A stretch of DNA of 64,000 nucleotides, taken from positions 124,001-188,000 of the forward strand of contig CAMZCM010000002.1 in assembly GCA_947305005.1 (NCBI GenBank), read 5' to 3'. Shown in pieces: positions 60,337-64,000 of this stretch. The translations under genes and the position numbers were made by a program. How positions within the stretch are numbered: the stretch's first letter is position 1; every line of letters starts with the position of its first letter. The notes under the pieces were generated by a model. It had not been told where the DNA came from. It did not search any database and saw only the letters and a list, made by a program, of their open reading frames with translations. The stretch is from an uncultured Prevotellaceae bacterium. GTDB lineage: Bacteria > Bacteroidota > Bacteroidia > Bacteroidales > Bacteroidaceae.

Positions 60337-61260
60337 ATGGTTAAGAGTATGAAAAACAAGAATATGATCTGGGCGATACTGCTCGCCATTTGTACCTTTA
60401 CCGCTTGCATGGATGAACACGATGCTCCCCCGACCGATGTTGATCCCGGTGCAACCAGCCCCACTTCGGTTGGCGAGGTGAATATGACCATCGATGACCT
60501 GAAGACCAAGTTCGTGGGGTATATGACGAAGAGTAATCTCTATGTACAGGTGGATGAAGACCTGATCTTTGAGGGTGTTGTCGTAGCCAACGACAAATCC
60601 GGCAATGTCTATCAGAAGATTGTCCTCAGCGAACTGACAACCGCTGGAACTATAGAGAGCATCAATCTCAATATCAAGAATACCAATCTCTTTGCTTATT
60701 TTCCTCTTGGGCAGGCTGTCCGTGTGAATCTGAAAGGATTGTGGATTGGTAACTACAGTCAGGTACCGACCATCGGTACACCTTATAAGACGAGTGCCGG
60801 CAACCTTCGCTTAGGCCCTATCCTTATGCAGGATTGCAGAACGCATGTGCAGTTGGTGGAAGGGCCTGATGAGGCTACCAAGCAAAAGCTGTTGACACCA
60901 CTGGTGGTGGATGACACGTGGCTCGGTACTTCTTCCAATTTCAGTATTCATAACTCGCCCATCCTTGTGACGATGGAAGGCCAGTTCCCGGAGGCTGATG
61001 GCAAGCGTATCTTCACGCCCAATGTCTCTTCTGCCGAAGACCCCGATAATGGTTACGATGCCGGTTATGCCCGTAACCGTACGCTGCAGGTGGGTTCTGT
61101 CAAGGTGCTTTCGCGTAATTCCACATGCAATGAAATCTCCCTTACCGTTATTCCTTCAGGGAAGGTTCGTGTCACAGGTGTCTTGACTTATTATGGCAAG
61201 GAATGGCAGCTGCAGATGCGTGACCTCAATGATCTGGAGATTCTTGAACCGCAGCAATAG
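60337..61260 (+). CDS. DUF5689-like (OB-fold) lipoprotein
   Basis: 307 aa; lipobox FTACMDEH; DLIFEGVVVANDKSGNVYQKIVLSE. Confidence 0.8.
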   Translation: MVKSMKNKNMIWAILLAICTFTACMDEHDAPPTDVDPGATSPTSVGEVNMTIDDLKTKFVGYMTKSNLYVQVDEDLIFEGVVVANDKSGNVYQKIVLSELTTAGTIESINLNIKNTNLFAYFPLGQAVRVNLKGLWIGNYSQVPTIGTPYKTSAGNLRLGPILMQDCRTHVQLVEGPDEATKQKLLTPLVVDDTWLGTSSNFSIHNSPILVTMEGQFPEADGKRIFTPNVSSAEDPDNGYDAGYARNRTLQVGSVKVLSRNSTCNEISLTVIPSGKVRVTGVLTYYGKEWQLQMRDLNDLEILEPQQ

Positions 61261-61301
61261 TCAACCTCATATTCATTCGTAAAATAGTAAATATCAGCTA
61301 T

Positions 61302-62915
61302 ATGAAAAAGTATTTTTCCTTCTTGTTGCTCCTGCTTTCAGGCTTTGCCTTTGTTGCCTGTGAGGATGTCCCGGAACCCTATGGCATTAACCTTGAGGCG
61401 GCAAAGAACGGTTCACTCGCTGAAGGACAACTGATCTATGAAACTTTTACTTCGGGGCTCGGCACTTTCCAAGTGAAGTCGCTCGTTGGCATGTATGCTT
61501 GGGCTTATGAGGGACACGGTTGCGTGCAAATCTCTTCATTTGAAAATAACACCAACAACGATGCGGATTCATATCTGATCTCTCCTGCTGTGACGTTGGA
61601 GGATAAGGCTTATCACCTGTCGTTCGAATATATTTTGCGTTATGCCGTAGAGAGCACGATGAAGAAGAATCACACGGTGCTCATCTCTGATAACTTTGAC
61701 AAAGATCCTGCCGCTGCTACTTGGACGGAATTGGAGTTTGAGCTTGAACAGGGATCCGATTGGGACAATTGGTTCAAGGCCGATATCAATATCCCCGACG
61801 CTTATCGTGGTAAGAAGGTGAATATTGCCTTCCGCTATATAGGTGACACCACGAAAGCGGCTACATGGGAGGTGCGCAAAGTGATGCTCGCTGAAGGTTC
61901 CGCCGCTGCGAAAGCCGATGACGTAGTAGGCGATGTCACCTTTTTCTCCGAGAGCTTCGCTTCGGGAGCCGGAGAGTGCACGACGCAAGATGTGGTTGTT
62001 CCTTCCGGTACAACGGGCATCTGGAAGTACGACTCTTCATATAAATGCATGAAAGCTACGGGTTTCATCAATAACACAGCTTTGGAAACAGAAGGTTGGC
62101 TCTATACTTCGCTGATTGATTTGCGTAAATCAACAGGTGCTTACCTCTCCTTCGAACATGCCTGCAATAAGTTTACCAACCCAATGTCTGAACAGGCTAC
62201 GGTTTGGGCGAAGGCCACGAGCGATGCCGAATGGACAAAGCTGACGGTGGAGAACTATCCCTCCAGCTGGACGTTCATCAAGTCGGGTAACATCAATCTC
62301 GAAGCCTTTGTAGGTAAGAAGATTCAGATTGCATTCAAATACACTAGCACCACAGCCTCGGCTGGTACCTGGGAAGTGAAGAACGTGAAGGTGACGGGCT
62401 TCGGCGAGGTTGGCTCCAATGGTTTCTCATGGGAAGACTTCACCAACGGCGACTTCGAGAGTTGGACATCAGATATTAAGCCTGCGGGCTGGCAAGATGA
62501 TACAGCTCTTGGTGATGCTGACTTGCAACGTAGCGAGGACGCTCATTCGGGCTCTTATTCGTGTCTTGTTGAAGGCTGGACAGGTGTCAGTCGTTACCTT
62601 GCTTACCAGCCGATGCAGCTCTCCGCTGGTACTTATACTGTTTCTTGCTTTGCCAAGTCTGCTACAGCTGATGTTGCCAAGCTGCGTCTGGGTTGTAAGG
62701 TGACGGGTGAGGAGAAGGAACGTGTGGAACGCGATGCTGCTGACAAGGCCGTATCTCATGAACTTGGCGCAACTTGGGAACAGTTCTCATTTACCTTTAC
62801 TCTTGCTCCCTCTGCCGACGGATCAGATTACTCAGTGGCGTTATTCTTCCGTAACATGAAGGATGCAGGTAAGGACTTGTTGATTGATGACGTAACGATT
62901 ACAAAGGCTCAATAA
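61302..62915 (+). CDS. Choice-of-anchor J domain-containing lipoprotein, two modules
   Basis: 537 aa; lipobox FVACEDVP; repeated SYLISPAVTLEDKAYHLSFEY / GWLYTSLIDLRKSTGAYLSFEHA blocks. Confidence 0.78.
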   Translation: MKKYFSFLLLLLSGFAFVACEDVPEPYGINLEAAKNGSLAEGQLIYETFTSGLGTFQVKSLVGMYAWAYEGHGCVQISSFENNTNNDADSYLISPAVTLEDKAYHLSFEYILRYAVESTMKKNHTVLISDNFDKDPAAATWTELEFELEQGSDWDNWFKADINIPDAYRGKKVNIAFRYIGDTTKAATWEVRKVMLAEGSAAAKADDVVGDVTFFSESFASGAGECTTQDVVVPSGTTGIWKYDSSYKCMKATGFINNTALETEGWLYTSLIDLRKSTGAYLSFEHACNKFTNPMSEQATVWAKATSDAEWTKLTVENYPSSWTFIKSGNINLEAFVGKKIQIAFKYTSTTASAGTWEVKNVKVTGFGEVGSNGFSWEDFTNGDFESWTSDIKPAGWQDDTALGDADLQRSEDAHSGSYSCLVEGWTGVSRYLAYQPMQLSAGTYTVSCFAKSATADVAKLRLGCKVTGEEKERVERDAADKAVSHELGATWEQFSFTFTLAPSADGSDYSVALFFRNMKDAGKDLLIDDVTITKAQ

Positions 62916-62919
62916 TCTT

Positions 62920-63849
62920 ATGAATAAGGTCCGTTTCTATATTCAAATCGTAGCGCTTGTTGTAGTCTCTCTTCCGCTGGTGTTCACAGCTTGCGGTGGC
63001 GATGACTACTATGACATGCCCAGTGATGTATCTTGGCGTGGTGCCGAGTCGGCAGAGGGTACGATTGTAACTACACCATACGAAGAGCGCATAGAAGTGC
63101 CTGCTCGTAAGGAAGGTAATACCTTTGTGGCCCATACGGTACAGTATGACGGCCATGAGGTATTGAACTACTGCGTAGAGTATGATCCCGTGAAGATGCA
63201 CTCCCGTTGGGTGGCCTTCCGCTTTGACGGCGACACACGTCCTCGCAATGTCTCGCGTAGCGATGAGCCGTTTGACGATGACCCGAAATTACCGGAATCC
63301 ATGCATATCGGTGCTCAGGGTTTCGGCTCCCCATACAATCGTGGTCATCTCGTAGCTTCCTATGACCGTCTCTTCTGCCAGGAAGCCAATGAGCAGACTT
63401 TCTATATGTCTAACATGTCTCCGCAGATTGCAAAGTTCAATTCTCCTTATTGGGCTAAACTGGAACGTATCGTTCAGAACCATGGGCGTAACACTTCTTT
63501 TGCTGACACGCTTTATGTGGTGAAGGGCGGTGCAATTGACAATGCTGAGGACTTGCTGGAGTATATCAGTCGTAGCAATGGCAAGCGAGTAGCAGTTCCC
63601 GGGCATTATTTCATGGCCCTGTTACGTGTCAAAGGTACGACCTATAATAGTATCGCTTTTTGGGTGGAACATGATAACTATGGTTATGCCGACGTGAACG
63701 ATGTCCCCAATTCCACGTTTGAACAACGTGGTCAGGTCAAGACCATCGATCAGCTGGAACAGCTCACCGGCATCGATTTCTTCCACAACCTTCCCGATGA
63801 CATCGAGAAGGAGGTTGAATCGACCTATTCCATCTCCCTATGGCTTTAA
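62920..63849 (+). CDS. DNA/RNA non-specific endonuclease, lipoprotein
   Basis: 309 aa; lipobox FTACGGDD; YNRGHLVASYDRLF, FYMSNMSPQIAKFNSPYWAKLE. Confidence 0.92.
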   Translation: MNKVRFYIQIVALVVVSLPLVFTACGGDDYYDMPSDVSWRGAESAEGTIVTTPYEERIEVPARKEGNTFVAHTVQYDGHEVLNYCVEYDPVKMHSRWVAFRFDGDTRPRNVSRSDEPFDDDPKLPESMHIGAQGFGSPYNRGHLVASYDRLFCQEANEQTFYMSNMSPQIAKFNSPYWAKLERIVQNHGRNTSFADTLYVVKGGAIDNAEDLLEYISRSNGKRVAVPGHYFMALLRVKGTTYNSIAFWVEHDNYGYADVNDVPNSTFEQRGQVKTIDQLEQLTGIDFFHNLPDDIEKEVESTYSISLWL

Positions 63850-63863
63850 ATGAACGTATCACT

Positions 63864-64000
63864 ATGAAAAAACATCTTTTCCTTAGCCTTCTCTTTTTCT
63901 GCACACTGACCGCAGTGGCGCAAAATGGACGTATAGGTATGTATGCCATCGGTTTTTACAATCTGGAGAATCTATTCGATACGGAACACGATGTGTTTGA
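63864..64000 (+). CDS. Endonuclease/exonuclease/phosphatase family protein, truncated by window end
   Basis: MKKHLFLSLLFFCTLTAVAQNGRIGMYAIGFYNLENLFDTEHDVF; FYNLENLFDT is typical of the N-term of secreted EEP-type proteins. Confidence 0.72.
   Translation, partial: MKKHLFLSLLFFCTLTAVAQNGRIGMYAIGFYNLENLFDTEHDVF

Overview
The window is a 64 kb segment of a Bacteroidales chromosome, probably Prevotella-like. This is judged from protein families and from -7 boxes of the TAnnTTTG type. Genes at about 0-44.3 kb are on the minus strand, and genes at 44.4-54 kb and 57.6-64 kb are on the plus strand. Main contents: (i) a GH2 beta-galactosidase and an apparent six-gene operon (7.2-26 kb) with two SusC/SusD pairs and three fasciclin-domain proteins, followed by a GH43-like gene; (ii) housekeeping genes (miaA, lpxA, lpxC/fabZ, lpxD, pyrF, prfA, purM, aroE, menG, purC, phoH) and a tRNA-Val(CAC); (iii) a solitary VirE/primase-like gene with iteron-like repeats upstream; (iv) a plus-strand region rich in secreted nuclease-type proteins: an OB-fold protein, a double endonuclease I protein, and a TonB receptor/DUF5689/choice-of-anchor J/DNA-RNA endonuclease/EEP-type cluster. 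The most interesting non-genic signals are: a family of G/C-rich palindromic elements in inverted pairs, usually with one arm beside the preceding stop codon and the other inside the next gene's N-terminal codons (DUF6057, lemA, aroE, menG); a 24-bp minisatellite encoding VPEGSPVT in two unrelated genes; a covarying double hairpin in the rpmE leader; and a cluster of CGTCAATC octamers. All assignments come from reading the sequence; no database search was run.
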